Positions 43,746 through 54,331 of a DNA stretch of 64,000 nucleotides are shown piece after piece. Location of the stretch: contig JABACO010000024.1 of assembly GCA_013339895.1 (NCBI GenBank), forward strand, positions 3,215,675 through 3,279,674. Direction: 5' to 3'. The stretch comes from Ephydatia muelleri. Its lineage: Eukaryota > Porifera > Demospongiae > Spongillida > Spongillidae. Each line of letters begins with the position of its first letter. Position 1 is the first letter of the stretch. The position numbers and the translations under genes were made by a program. The notes beneath the pieces are model-generated. The model was not told the DNA's origin and did not search any database. It saw only the letters and a program-made list of their open reading frames with translations.

Positions 43746-43956
43746 GCATTGTAAAGAGCGCTCGCAACCCGTTGGCACCGACAGCAGCCGACACAATATA
43801 ATAATAAGCACACCAAATACAAATCAATGGTCCCTATTTATAGTGACATTACAGACAACATTAATGGACAGACAGTCTGTACATCTCATGACCAGAGTTC
43901 AGAGGTTGCTGACATGCGCAGTGACGGACTATTACACCACTCCCTCTTCCAGAAGG

Positions 43957-44626
43957 TCAGTATCTATCGGGTGGTCTTCGTGTTCGCTGGGGATACCTGT
44001 GCTGTACTTCTGCAGGTTGATCAGCATGGGCAGCCTCAACTTCTGCAGGTTCTTCATGTGGTAGTAACTCCTGAGGTACCTGCTCCCCTATTCCATCAAG
44101 GACTTCTATGTTGCTTCCCACAGGTGCAAACTCCAAAAGTGCCTCATTTTCGTCTGGATTTTCTGGTGGTGGTCCCTGGACCGTCTCAGTTCTTGTACCT
44201 GGTACAAATGGCTTAAGACAATCAAAGTGCACCACTCTAATCATTTTTCCATTCTTGCTTTATAATCTTATAGTCACTTTCCCCAATGCACTCAACCACT
44301 TTAAAAGGCCCAGTCCAGGGACGATGTAATTTCCTATATTGACCCCGGGGCACCGCTGGTGAATGTAGCCATACCCAGTCACCTACTTGGTACGGAGCAC
44401 CATGCACTTTGGCATCGTACAAAGCCTTTTGTCGGTTGTGCTCAGTAATACCTTTCCTTCGAGCCAACACATATGCCTCTGTGAGATTGTTCCGCAACGT
44501 ATGTGCATAATCACCCAAGGTGCAGGCTTCGTGTGGGGTTGAGCCATACATCAGGTCAACAGGTAGGTTTACTTGACGACCATACATCAAATAAAAAAAG
44601 GGAGTACCCTGTGGATGCATGCACAC
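43957..44626 (-). pseudogene. pol: Element D integrase C-terminal region, frame-broken
   Basis: YQVGDWVWLHSPAVPRG and LHRPWTGPFKVVECIGESDY form the SH3-like/GPY-type C-terminal domain of gypsy integrases. After a further frame change at about 44240 come VVHFDCLKPF and a Glu/Pro-rich tail ending QRTRRPPDRY. It sits just upstream of the 3' LTR. Confidence 0.85.
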
Positions 44627-46019
44627 TCGAGTTGTATGCTAAACACACCCTCCGTATACACTGGTCCCAATCCATCTTATGATCCTTAACCATTGTAGAT
44701 AGCATGTCTAACAATGTTTTATTGAACCTCTCTACTAACCCATTACAATGAGGATGGTAGGCCGTTGTACGGGTTTTGTGTATCTGAAGCAGGGTGCAGA
44801 CTTCCTTCAACAAATCTGCCTCAAATTGCCTTCCTTGATCGGAGTGTAACTGCTCAGGGGGAGAAAAGCGACAGAACATTTCATCCACCAACATTTTGGC
44901 CACAGTTAATGCCTCCTGGTTCTGAATAGCATAAACCTCAACCCACCTAGTAAAACAATCACATGCTACCAGTACATACTTATTGCCTTGAGCTGTCACC
45001 GGAAGGGGGCCAAGTATGTCCACTGCTACAATCTGTAAAGGGTATCCAGCCTGCAGGGTCTGAAGGGGTGCCCTTTTACTAGGTGGTGCCATTTTCCTTG
45101 TGCTGCATGTTCTGCATTTTCTGCACCACTCCTTCACACTCTCTTTCCAGCCAGGCCAGTAGTATTGCTCACGGACCAGATGTATCATCTTACTTTCACC
45201 TACATGTCCCCCCATGGAACCGCTGTGAAGGTCTTGAAGTACACTTTCTCTGACAACAGAAGGCAACACTAGCTGCAGGTGTTGAGATCGCCCATCAATA
45301 CACAATCGCCATAAGACGCTATTGTCTACTTTCAAGGATGACCACATCTGCACAAGTTGACGACTCTCCCGACTCCATGTTTTTACTTCATCCAGGTTAG
45401 GAGTAGCACCCCTTTCCTTTGCCTTCAGTACCGGACCAATTGATGAATCATTGAGCTGCTGGTCATGAACATCAGCTGCAGAATGGCCCTGAGAGACAAT
45501 GCCAATTTGAGCAGCGAGATGGGCAGGACTGTCCACATGTGTAACTCTACCACATTGATTACATGGCACCCTGGATAAGGCATCTACATTCGTGTGTTGG
45601 TTACCAGGTCTGTGGACCACTGTAAATGTGTACTCCTGTAGCCGCTCAAGCCAACGAGCTAGCTGCCCCTCTGGTTCTTTGAAGTTTTGGATCCACACCA
45701 GGGAACCATGGTCTGTTCGGAGAGTAAAGTGAACACCTAAAAGGTAGTGTCGGAAATGGTGAATGAACTCAACAACTGCTAGTAACTCCCGACGAGTGAC
45801 ACAATATCTTTGCTCTTGCCGACTCAGAGATCTACTTGCATACGCTATTACAGCCTCACCCCCATCGTCCTGTACTTGGGACAAAATTGCACCAATACCC
45901 GTATCACTTGCATCAGTGTCCAACATGAAGTGCCTAGAGTGATCAGGAAAAGCAAGGATTGGGGTTGTCATTAAACACTTACGCAAGTGATCAAGGCACC
46001 CTGACACTGCTGGGTCCAC
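44556..46019 (-). CDS. pol: Element D RNase H and integrase
   Basis: RNase H: MLDTDASDTGIGAILSQVQD, AYASRSLSRQEQRYC, ELLAVVEFIHHFRHYL, LRTDHGSLVW and HTNVDALSRVPC. Integrase zinc domain HSGSMGGHVGESKMIHLVRE and CRKCRTCSTRK, core VAVDILGPLPV, HSDQGRQFEAD, NGLVERFNKT (D, D, E). A frame break at about 44605 separates the C-terminal domain (44237-44626: YLMYGRQVNLPVDLMYGS, YQVGDWVWLHSPAVPRGQYR, KLHRPWTGPF), and the tail RYPQRTRRPPDRY lies at 43957-44244 in a third frame. Confidence 0.92.
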   Translation of the reverse strand: MDPAVSGCLDHLRKCLMTTPILAFPDHSRHFMLDTDASDTGIGAILSQVQDDGGEAVIAYASRSLSRQEQRYCVTRRELLAVVEFIHHFRHYLLGVHFTLRTDHGSLVWIQNFKEPEGQLARWLERLQEYTFTVVHRPGNQHTNVDALSRVPCNQCGRVTHVDSPAHLAAQIGIVSQGHSAADVHDQQLNDSSIGPVLKAKERGATPNLDEVKTWSRESRQLVQMWSSLKVDNSVLWRLCIDGRSQHLQLVLPSVVRESVLQDLHSGSMGGHVGESKMIHLVREQYYWPGWKESVKEWCRKCRTCSTRKMAPPSKRAPLQTLQAGYPLQIVAVDILGPLPVTAQGNKYVLVACDCFTRWVEVYAIQNQEALTVAKMLVDEMFCRFSPPEQLHSDQGRQFEADLLKEVCTLLQIHKTRTTAYHPHCNGLVERFNKTLLDMLSTMVKDHKMDWDQCIRRVCLAYNSSVHASTGYSLFLFDVWSSSKPTC

Positions 46020-47743
46020 TCAAATGCAATGTTCTTTTCCAACAGCCGCTGCAAAGGTTTTGCTGTAGTTCCAAAATCCTTAATAAATCTTCTGTAATAG
46101 TTAGCAAGTCCCAGGAACTGTTGGATATTCTTCTTACTCTCAGGAACAGGCCACGTTGCAATTACTGCAGTCTTTTCAGGATCAGTTGCAATACCATTTT
46201 CAGATATGACATGCCCTAAGAAGCGTACTTCTTTTTGACACAGCTTGCATTTTGCTGGTTGAAGTTTAAGGCCTGCCTGTCTTAGTCGAGACAAAACAGT
46301 ACCCAGATTGGATAGGTGTTGTTCAAAGGTCCGACCTATCACCACAGTATCGTCGATATACACCAAACATTCAACCCAGTTCACATCACACAAAACCCTG
46401 TTCATCAATCTTTGAAATGTGGCAGGCGCATTACAGAGCCCAAAAGGCATTACTTTAAACTCATATAGACCTTCTGATGTGGTGAATGCTGCTTTCTCCC
46501 TACTGCTGCTATCTACTTCAACCTGCCAGTACCCACTTTTAAGATCTAAGGTGCTGAACCACTTAGAACCCCCTAATGTATCCAAAATGTCATCCACCCG
46601 AGGTAGTGGGTAGGCATCCTTTCTAGTCACATAATTAACTTTTCTGTAATCTATACAGAACCGTGTGGATCCATCCCTTTTACGTACCAATATAATAGGC
46701 GATGACCATGGACTGTTAGAAGGCTGTATGATGTCATTTTTCAGCATCTCAGTTAGAAGCTGTCTCACTTCCTGGCGGCGGGCTGGGGAGACACGACGGG
46801 GCAGTTGATGGATGGGTTGAGAGTCACCTGTGTCAATGTGATGCTTTGTGAGGTTTGTGTGTCCCAAATCAGAGTGAAAACTAAACACATCGGCATATTT
46901 CATAAGTAACACAAACAGCAATTCCTTCTCTGAATTACTGAGATGAGTAATAGTGGAAACAATGTCCCACAATACCTTGTGCTCACTTGGAGATACCTCA
47001 GTCACTGCTGATATTGTTAAGAGGTGAGTATCGCTGGAAATGGGTGGGTCTTTGTCCAAAGGCTCCATCTGTGCAATTTCCAAACCCTTCCACAGTCTCA
47101 CTGCTTCCTTATGTGGATTGAATACACGAAGGGGGACAGTAGATCCTGTTGGACAGACCACAGCACGGGCCACCAAAACATCACAGCGTCCTGTCTGACC
47201 CCTCTCAACTAACCACGTGCCTACTACAGGATTGTCCCCTACACCACCTGATGCAATATCTACTATGACTTCTACCTCATTTTCTGCTGGGATGGTTAGT
47301 TTCCTTTGTAAAAACAAACCCACAGTTTTGCTCACTTTTTGGTTCACATCTAACAGTGGGAGAACAAGTTTCTCATTTGGAAAACTGATTTTCCTGTCCC
47401 CATTATCTATCATGCATTTGAATGTTTCCAAAAAGTCCAGCCCTAATATTGCCTCAACAGTCATTCCCTCCACAACAAGAAACTTGTTTTCAAACACCAC
47501 GTTTTTAGACAATGTCAGGTGGACCAACACAATGCCCTGTACATGCAGAGGTGATCCATTCACACCAACCAGCCTACTGCTACCACCCCATTCTTTTAGC
47601 TCCATGTGTTTATTAGCTGATACCCTGTGCCAAACATCTGTACTAAGGAGTGAAACAGACGCCCCGGTATCTACTACGAACTGAACTGGGATTGATGCTA
47701 TGTATCCTTTCAAACGGCAACTTATTTCGGAAGCAATGGACAA
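45971..47743 (-). CDS. pol: Element D protease and reverse transcriptase
   Basis: Protease FVVDTGASVSLLSTDVW, ILGLDFLETF. RT: SSPIILVRKRDGSTRFCIDY, FSTLDLKSGYWQVEV, PFGLCNAPATFQRLMNRVLC, active site CLVYIDDTVVIGRTF, RFLGHVISENGI, FLGLANYYRRFIKDFG. The frame breaks at about 45996 (one base missing in GCCTTGATC), just before RNase H. No ATG at its beginning; it probably extends from gag. Confidence 0.92.
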   Translation of the reverse strand: MSIASEISCRLKGYIASIPVQFVVDTGASVSLLSTDVWHRVSANKHMELKEWGGSSRLVGVNGSPLHVQGIVLVHLTLSKNVVFENKFLVVEGMTVEAILGLDFLETFKCMIDNGDRKISFPNEKLVLPLLDVNQKVSKTVGLFLQRKLTIPAENEVEVIVDIASGGVGDNPVVGTWLVERGQTGRCDVLVARAVVCPTGSTVPLRVFNPHKEAVRLWKGLEIAQMEPLDKDPPISSDTHLLTISAVTEVSPSEHKVLWDIVSTITHLSNSEKELLFVLLMKYADVFSFHSDLGHTNLTKHHIDTGDSQPIHQLPRRVSPARRQEVRQLLTEMLKNDIIQPSNSPWSSPIILVRKRDGSTRFCIDYRKVNYVTRKDAYPLPRVDDILDTLGGSKWFSTLDLKSGYWQVEVDSSSREKAAFTTSEGLYEFKVMPFGLCNAPATFQRLMNRVLCDVNWVECLVYIDDTVVIGRTFEQHLSNLGTVLSRLRQAGLKLQPAKCKLCQKEVRFLGHVISENGIATDPEKTAVIATWPVPESKKNIQQFLGLANYYRRFIKDFGTTAKPLQRLLEKNIAFEWTQQCQGALITCVSV

Positions 47744-47754
47744 TGCTGGGACTG

Positions 47755-48651
47755 TTAATTCAGGGGCCCTCTTGGCCCTCTCTCGTGCTTGGCCCTTTGC
47801 ACGGAGGGGAGGATGTTTTCCTGCTGTTCGTGTTGCTTAGGAGTTGCACATTCGCGAGCAACATGCCCTTTCCCCCCACAGTTCCAACAAACTATTGAAT
47901 CTCGCTTACGTGCATTCCATTTCTTTGATTCAGATTTTTGGCCTCCTGCTTTAGAGCTCACAAGTCCTTCCAAGCGGTCCAGCCGTTCAACGAGTTCTTT
48001 TATCGCCTCCAGAGCTGGGTCCGTCTTAGTCTGCACGGCAGCAATGCTAGAAGCGGTGCCGTCATCCTCGTCGGTAGTTGCTGGCGCTGTGTTCTGTGAC
48101 ATGGGCAAAAACCCCACCGTCATACTAGGCTTACAAGGATGAAGGTACGACTCCAGCTCCATAGCCGCCAGCGCTGCTTCGTCAACCGTCTGTGGTCGTT
48201 TCTGTTTAACGCCAAAAGCAACCTGTGGGTTGTTCAATTGGGAAAGGAACTGGTTTAAAGCCAAACACTCTCGCGCCTTCTCCTTCAACTCAGGGTAAGC
48301 GCTATCGGCTAGCAACCGTAGCGCATCACCGAACGATGCCCAATCTTCGCCTTTCTCTTTCTTTCTGTACTGAAGTTCAACCACCTTAAGCGTTCGCTTG
48401 CTATCTGGATCAAAGCGGCGTTTCAATGCACCCACGCACTTACTGTAATCTGATCGCTCATCCTCTCCAAGCCTCTGAAAAGCCGTCTGAGCCTTACCAA
48501 CCAGGCGCACGCGTACCCATTTCAATCTATCTTCATCCTTAGTCCAGTTGTTCACGTCCACACAGCTGTGAAAATGGTTTATCCATTCGTCCCATTTCGT
48601 CCCAGACTCTCCGCTGAAAGTTTCCGGCAGTAGGAATGTCTTGTTTGCCAT
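47755..48651 (-). CDS. gag: Element D gag
   Basis: Start ATG at 48651, MANKTFLLPETFSGESGTKW, 17 bases inside the LTR; the same frame is open further upstream into the LTR, but this ATG fits best. Retrotransposon gag fold (RLVGKAQTAFQRLGED, LKRRFDPDSKRTLKVVELQY), a coiled-coil stretch (AIKELVERLDRLEGLV) and zinc knuckle CWNCGGKGHVAREC. About 299 residues. It ends at 47755 while the pol frame is already open (PELTVPALSIASE), so expression of pol by frameshifting is likely. Confidence 0.92.
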   Translation of the reverse strand: MANKTFLLPETFSGESGTKWDEWINHFHSCVDVNNWTKDEDRLKWVRVRLVGKAQTAFQRLGEDERSDYSKCVGALKRRFDPDSKRTLKVVELQYRKKEKGEDWASFGDALRLLADSAYPELKEKARECLALNQFLSQLNNPQVAFGVKQKRPQTVDEAALAAMELESYLHPCKPSMTVGFLPMSQNTAPATTDEDDGTASSIAAVQTKTDPALEAIKELVERLDRLEGLVSSKAGGQKSESKKWNARKRDSIVCWNCGGKGHVARECATPKQHEQQENILPSVQRAKHERGPRGPLN

Positions 48652-48859
48652 CCTGCCGACTACGCCAGTGTAAAGAGCGCTCGCAACCCGTTGGCACCGA
48701 CAGCAGCCGACACAATATAATAAAAAGCACACCAAATACAAATCAATGGTCCCTATTTATAGTGACATTACAGACAACATTAATGGACAGACAGTCTGCA
48801 CATCTCATGACCAGAGTTCAGAGGTTGCTGACATGCGCTGTGACGGACTATTACAGCAT

Positions 48860-49140
48860 CATTGGAGCTGAATTCTTCCCCAGAGAATCCCTGAAAGTAA
48901 GTACACACATGAGAATACATCATGTACATATATGATAATTATAATTATATATACCACTTTAAACATTGTACAACTCAGTGATACTCCACAATAAAAAACA
49001 AACCTAGATTCCATGAAGGAGGTGGAATATTTTATCCTTGAGCTGCGTTCAAGGTTGTTATTAGTCGAGACAGACCTGACAGTGTGGGATACTTTTCCTC
49101 TTCAAAGAAAACTTACATTTCTCTTAAGGGTTTAACCAGC
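48860..49140. other. AGAP exon start and intron
   Basis: 48860-48893 (minus) is the first part of the AGAP-like linker exon (GFSGEEFSSNDA) with acceptor TTACTTTCAG. Beyond it is AT-rich intron. No PH exon follows; the hAT relic begins near 49150. Confidence 0.55.
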
Positions 49141-49199
49141 TAACACTGTGTGTATAGAAAATAAAAGATTTTTTATACAGGAATGCTATCATAGAAACA

Positions 49200-51012
49200 T
49201 ACTAGCTTGTGTGCTGAATCCCATTGTTGTTCAGTTGGTATGGGATGCAGATTGTATTCAGTGCAAACTTCCTGTATGTAGGGCTTCAGTTTTATGCATC
49301 TCTCCAACATATAGAATGTAGAATTCCATGCACCGGGTGACTATGTCTTTAATCACTGTAAAGGCCTTGGAGTGCATGCATGAATTCATCAGGGTTGAGA
49401 GTGACATCTGTATAAAAAAGATGTGGCATAGTGCTATAAAATGTACATAGTATTACTACTCGATCTGATAAGCTCCATGCATGCGGCCTGCCGATTTGTT
49501 TTTCCTGCAGTTATTTAAGTGCTCCAACCTCTGAGAACTGTTTCTAATGGAGCTGGTTACATCACGGAACATGTGTACAAAATCTCTGGTGTCATGATGA
49601 GGAACCTGCAAGACTGTAATGATATCGAATTATCGAGTAGTTCACAGATTTGTCCAACACACGGCCTTCTTTTTGCATGGGTCGATAGAATTTTTCACCA
49701 CAAGGCTAAACGTGTGGCAAGCACAAGCTGGATTCTCTTCAGTGATATCTTCATTTAGAAGTATCTGCACAGCAGCTTTAAAATTGGCACCATTATCTGT
49801 GGTGATGCTGTCCAGCCTTGTCCCCATTTAATATCGCAATTGAGTGCAATCCTTAAGCAATTTCGCAATGTTGTCAGCAGTATGTGATTCTACAATGTAT
49901 AAGATGTTTGTATACAACTGAATGATGTATAAAAATCAGTGCAGTACATGTATTTGTGTGTTCATGTGTCAATGTGAGTGTGTATGCACTGCGTGTGTAA
50001 TTTTATACATTGTATATGTATTTTTGCTATTACCATTATCAATAGAAACCGCCAGCACAGCAGAAACCATCTTCCAGTGTTGGGGTTGGGATTCTGTCAA
50101 TCCAGTGTCCTGTAACCGCAACATAGGACTCTCCTGTATGAGTTCCAGCACCATCGATTGTCAGAGCAACAGAGGATGCACGCTGCACTGAAGCTTTAAT
50201 CTGTGTATAATGATTAGTGTAATTATAATTATAGGGAATTAATATTTTTTCTATACGGTAACTGGGCATGACATCATTGACATGTTAATCATCCTACGTA
50301 CACGCTTCAGATATACCTTTGCCTCGAGTTCTGCCACTGCTGCATCCTCCAACTCTGTTGTTTTAGTTCTGTGAGGAAGAGAGCATCCCCCATGGGAAAT
50401 GTACTGCAAGTACTGACGATACTCCGGAATATCATTTATTGATGGTGGAAGGATTGCTGATGAATGAGCGTTGACCATCAATGCGTATGCATGCTTGTGT
50501 TCCTCATCGGTCAAGCGGGGCGCAAAATGCTTTGTAACGAATCCGCTGAGAATTCCTCGCCCTTGTGCCGATGCTACGCCCTTGGAGTCAGTCTGCTTAG
50601 CGGGCTCTTCACTGTAACACAAAAAACGCATCCATCGTTACGCATGCATGGATGAGCCACGAATGCATGCACGAAGCCTCCAACCTGCATACATGTTATG
50701 AACATCAATCAGATGTTTATTCATCCTTGTAGTAGACCCATCACTGCGAGGAATCCAAACGGTTTCACCTCCTATTTGACATAAAGCACACAAAGCCCAT
50801 TGTCACAGTTAGCGCGAGGAGAGAGCTTATAGTGATTCCACAGCCACACGTTCAAAATTTAGGACCAGAAGGATGGAATGCACCCTTAACGTCAGGTTTC
50901 AGTTCCGCACTAGTAGGGCCGCACTGTTTCATTTTCTTAGCAGCAGGAGGCTCTCCCGCACAACTGACTGATACGTCATCTGATTCAGATCTGGATCCTG
51001 CAGATTGCTCCA
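49200..51012 (-). pseudogene. hAT transposase, multi-exon, decayed
   Basis: From the ATG at 51012: MEQSAGSRSESDDVSVSC and KKMKQ, then a BED zinc finger (VWNHYKLSP, LCALCQIGGETVWIPRSDGS, RMNKHLIDVH) near 50820-50700 with a frame break. Then a helical region (50631-50290, TDEEHKHAYALMV, ELEDAAVAELEAKVYLKRV). Then the first catalytic-type Asp block SSVALTIDGAGTHTGESYVA (about 50190-50130), and ITTDNGANFKAAVQ...CACHTFSLVV (49640-49825). The C-terminal pieces WNSTFYMLER and TEQQWDSAHKL (49370-49220) are in other frames. BED fingers bind the transposon ends. Confidence 0.8.
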
Positions 51013-51384
51013 TCCGGAAGACTGTAAACTTGAGGACTTAAGCGCTTGCGCCACACGTATGTATGGCTAACGGCTCTGTAATAGATCCCTGCACAATAAA
51101 AATCAATGCATGTGCTTTTTTATATAGTGTTCACCAAACTGGCATATACATGTAATCACATGAATGCTAGGCATGCATGTGCTTGTCTAGCAAGTCACCT
51201 CACTGGCAGGGGCAGGCTTTTGCCTGCTCTTGCTGAGTTGTTCACACCTCCATGCTGCAAATTGTATACCTCATACATGTTAATTACATCACTTGGTAAC
51301 CATGTGTAAATGTTTCCGGTTATTTTGCTAAAAAAAACTGCGGTTCAGTTTGATTCGCGACCAGTATTAAGTCATGCAATTTAT

Positions 51385-51467
51385 CTGGCGGTCACGGATA
51401 CGGTCAGGCCAACCGTATCGCCGATTTGCCGGTTTTCACGGTTGACGGTCCAACCGCGGCAACACTG
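51385..51467. repeat. Palindrome-rich hAT terminal region
   Basis: Contains GATACGGT...ACCGTATC and CGGTTTTCACGGTTGACGGT-type short inverted repeats, typical of transposase-binding subterminal repeats. Confidence 0.55.
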
Positions 51468-51521
51468 GTCTAATGGTCATCATTTTGCCATCAACTACAC
51501 CAGATATTGCTTCCAGCCTCT

Positions 51522-51567
51522 CCTTGCAACACCAGGTAGAATGGGCAGTATACGTGGTGTTGCAAGG
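51522..51567. repeat. Perfect 13-bp inverted repeat (hairpin)
   Basis: CCTTGCAACACCA (51522-51534) and TGGTGTTGCAAGG (51555-51567) with a 20-base loop. Could be a DNA hairpin or the ends of a tiny element. Confidence 0.8.
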
Positions 51568-51667
51568 ACTGCATGTTTGGTAACTTTAGTGATATTCATA
51601 TTATTAATTATATTCATATTATAAATCTTCATAATGGCGGCAACACTTTATAATTCCTTCCGTCGCC

Positions 51668-52146
51668 GCTATATGGCAACAGGTTCGTGCTAAAGTTCCT
51701 TTATTGCTAATGCGCCTCCGCTTTCTCTAACACTTCTGCTATATCGATACACCCTCACTTTGTTCTCTTTCTTCACGAAATGTGATGGCTGTCACAAAGG
51801 CATTATCCTACTTTAGGTTCCATGGATCATTAGTATTCATTGCTACTGCGACGGATTCGTTGACCAGTGAAGTTATGTAAATAACTAGACGTTCACAATG
51901 CAATTAATGAATAGGTTTGAAGAGATCAAGAAAATCAACATTGCGCGCAATCACAGCGCTTATCTACGTTCAACCCCACCCTACGCCTCCGCTACCCGAG
52001 ACATAAAAACATGCACTTTATGGCAACAGGTTCATGGTACAGTTCATGCTACATTGTATTGCTAATGAGCCTCCGCTTTGTCTGGCACTTTTGCTACATC
52101 GATACGCCCTCACTTTGTTCTCTTTCTTCACGTACTGGCTGTCGCA
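51668..52146. repeat. Direct repeat pair, about 125 bp
   Basis: ATGGCAACAGGTTC...GCCTCCGCTTT.TCT....ACACCCTCACTTTGTTCTCTTTCTTCACG occurs at about 51673-51778 and 52020-52132, with differences. The roughly 230 bases between are AT-rich. No coding sequence seen. Confidence 0.75.
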
Positions 52147-52149
52147 AAT

Positions 52150-53560
52150 ATATTTCAACTCCACCTTTGAAACCGAAAATAGGTACTGAGTACAGAACCA
52201 AACGTTTTAACATGTACCGGATATGATACTTATCTGGTACAATATGATAATACTTATGTAGACCATATCTGTTGCAACAACTATGAACGGATACTTTCAG
52301 CACGACATGTGTTACAATTTGTAATATCATTCTGTTACAAAATGTATACAAAGTGCATGTACCAATGTGTTAACATTACGCATCAGATAAGTATCATATT
52401 GTACAATTACATGCGTACATACCAGTTCCTTTTATGCATACGGTATTAAATATAACTTTAAACATGTACAAAATACATAATTGTAACAATACACATCATT
52501 GCCCCAGTCGCAATTAATAAATTTAAACTGCAACTGCATATGCTATTGTCACTGACCTGCTCGTTAGGCAAACAAAGTTGTACATTCAGCACAATTTGGT
52601 CCTGTGACTTACAGCACTGTAAGCAGTAATCTCCAATAGGATCAAGACTGGAGGTAAAGCATACTGTGGGTTGCTTTGCAACAGGTCTTGGTGCCTTGGT
52701 TTCCTGGACCAAGATGGAGTGTTAGTCGTTTCAGAATTGTGCGACATCGAAGTGACTACAAACATAAAGCAATGCCAGTGTACTTCATTGTGAAATGTGC
52801 ATGAACATCAAACCTTTCGAGCTGCTCCTGGCTGGTAGATATCTCTGAGGTAGTTTAATTCCTTGAAAGGGATACCAGAAAGTACATGATGCACTATGGG
52901 CGAAGTCAAAATTTCTAGCAATCCAACTGTACACCTGAATAGCATTGATATTATTTAAAACAAATATTAAATTTGGTTACACATACCTTTTTTTCCCCCA
53001 CAAAACTACAGCTGTGTCCAAGATACAGTACCTAATATGCTGCAACCGATTAAAATGACTTGCAATGTCTATACTGGGTGCTTGTCTATTGCTAAAAACA
53101 TTAAAGGTTAGAACTTGGGAGTTGAAGGACTCAAACCTGTGATGTACAACTCTTTCAACACCAAGTCATGCATGCTCACAAAATGAGAATTATCTGCCTC
53201 ACCATTCATGCAGTGCTGTGTGTTGTATTGTGTTGATCAATATCACTTTGAATATGCATGCAAGTACATGCAATATTGACAAACATGTAACCCCATAGTC
53301 ATACAAATGTTTGAACATATGTGGCCCCAGTTTGTTACAAGCACATATTGTGTGTCCATTGTAATCGATAGGCCTTTTGTTGCAACAACCCATAGATTGA
53401 ACCGGCAAAATGAGTGAACAGGCATGATAAACTGGTTGTTAATAATCTGTTACAGATTGGAAACATTCTGTAACAGATCTGGAGACACCAAAAAACATGG
53501 CCGCCGCTCTTCCCGGGATGACACTGCAACCTCTCTATATCTGAACCTGCGTCAGCAGGT
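52150..53560. other. AT-rich region without a clear gene
   Basis: An inverted repeat GATACTTATCTG (52227) / CAGATAAGTATC (52384). A minus-strand stretch 52712-52540 reads SSLDPIGDYCLQCCKSQDQI and LCLPNEQ, with a Cys cluster that might be an exon of the decayed transposon-like gene to its right. Not recognised. Otherwise nothing seen. Confidence 0.4.
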
Positions 53561-54331
53561 ATTGATTGAGGAATGATGAATGTCATTAAAATTTTTAAAT
53601 CAACGGAGAAACGGATCACTTATCTCGTTGCAGCAATCGAACGACAACACCAAGATCTACGTTTTCATGCTAGTTTCATGTCATTAAACTATGCACTTCC
53701 AGACAAAGAACCTGCTTCTCGCGTGCCCATTCCCAAAAAATTGTTCGTCGTCGTTGTCTTCCTTAGGAAGGTATAACTCGAGCTACGAACGGTTTTAAAG
53801 AACGACAATAGTACCAATCTCTTCAGAATTTACCGGCACGTTATCCTAGCATGTCATTTGGACACATATCACATCTAGAAAGAAACTACAGCGAGAAATA
53901 CCCTATTTTGTTGCAAGTTCTATGGCCATCTAGCAAGTTCTAGCAAGTTCTTAATAAAATGTATAATTTTAGGGAGTATAAATACTCCAACAGGCACTAA
54001 ATTTATTTGGTGTTCCTATCGCAGTTTAGTCGTTACCTTACTTTGGCTAGTGAAGTTGTTTTTCTAAAAATGCCTTACACTGATCTGGACTATACATTCT
54101 TGTTCTTGAAGTTTTGAAGTGATGCATTAGTGAAGCGAAGTCATCTGATAATGAGGTTCTTTAGTCAGTGTGAAAGAAGCATAATTACTTTGTAACATGG
54201 AGATTGCAGTAAGCATATGCATGGTTCATAGAGCTGTGCCTAATCAACACATTTTTGCATGCAATATCTAACTATGCATGAAAGTGTAACAGTTGTGTGT
54301 ACATGCATGCATGCAAAGGGATAAACAAGAT

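Larger units (their letters stand above)
43750..48855 (-). mobile_element. Ty3/gypsy element D, young, two frame breaks in pol
   Basis: 187-bp LTRs at 43750-43936 and 48669-48855 (TGTAAAG...ATTACA), differing at about three positions by eye. GCAT is duplicated (43746-43749 and 48856-48859). TGGCGTAGTCGGCAGGAT next to the 5' LTR is the primer-binding candidate. Gag (47755-48651) and pol (47743-44237) are nearly full length, with single-base deletions near 45996 and near 44605. Inserted in an AGAP-like exon. Confidence 0.95.
49150..51467 (-). mobile_element. hAT transposon relic with BED-finger transposase
   Basis: The outer end is CAGTGTTGCCGCGGTTGGAC (reading in from 51467), the CAGTGTTG signature of hAT ends; adjacent bases 51468-51475 would be the 8-bp target copy. 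The coding region runs on the minus strand from 51012 to about 49200. The opposite end is not found, so the element is truncated, and its inner 770 bp also occur inverted at 1-769. Confidence 0.8.
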
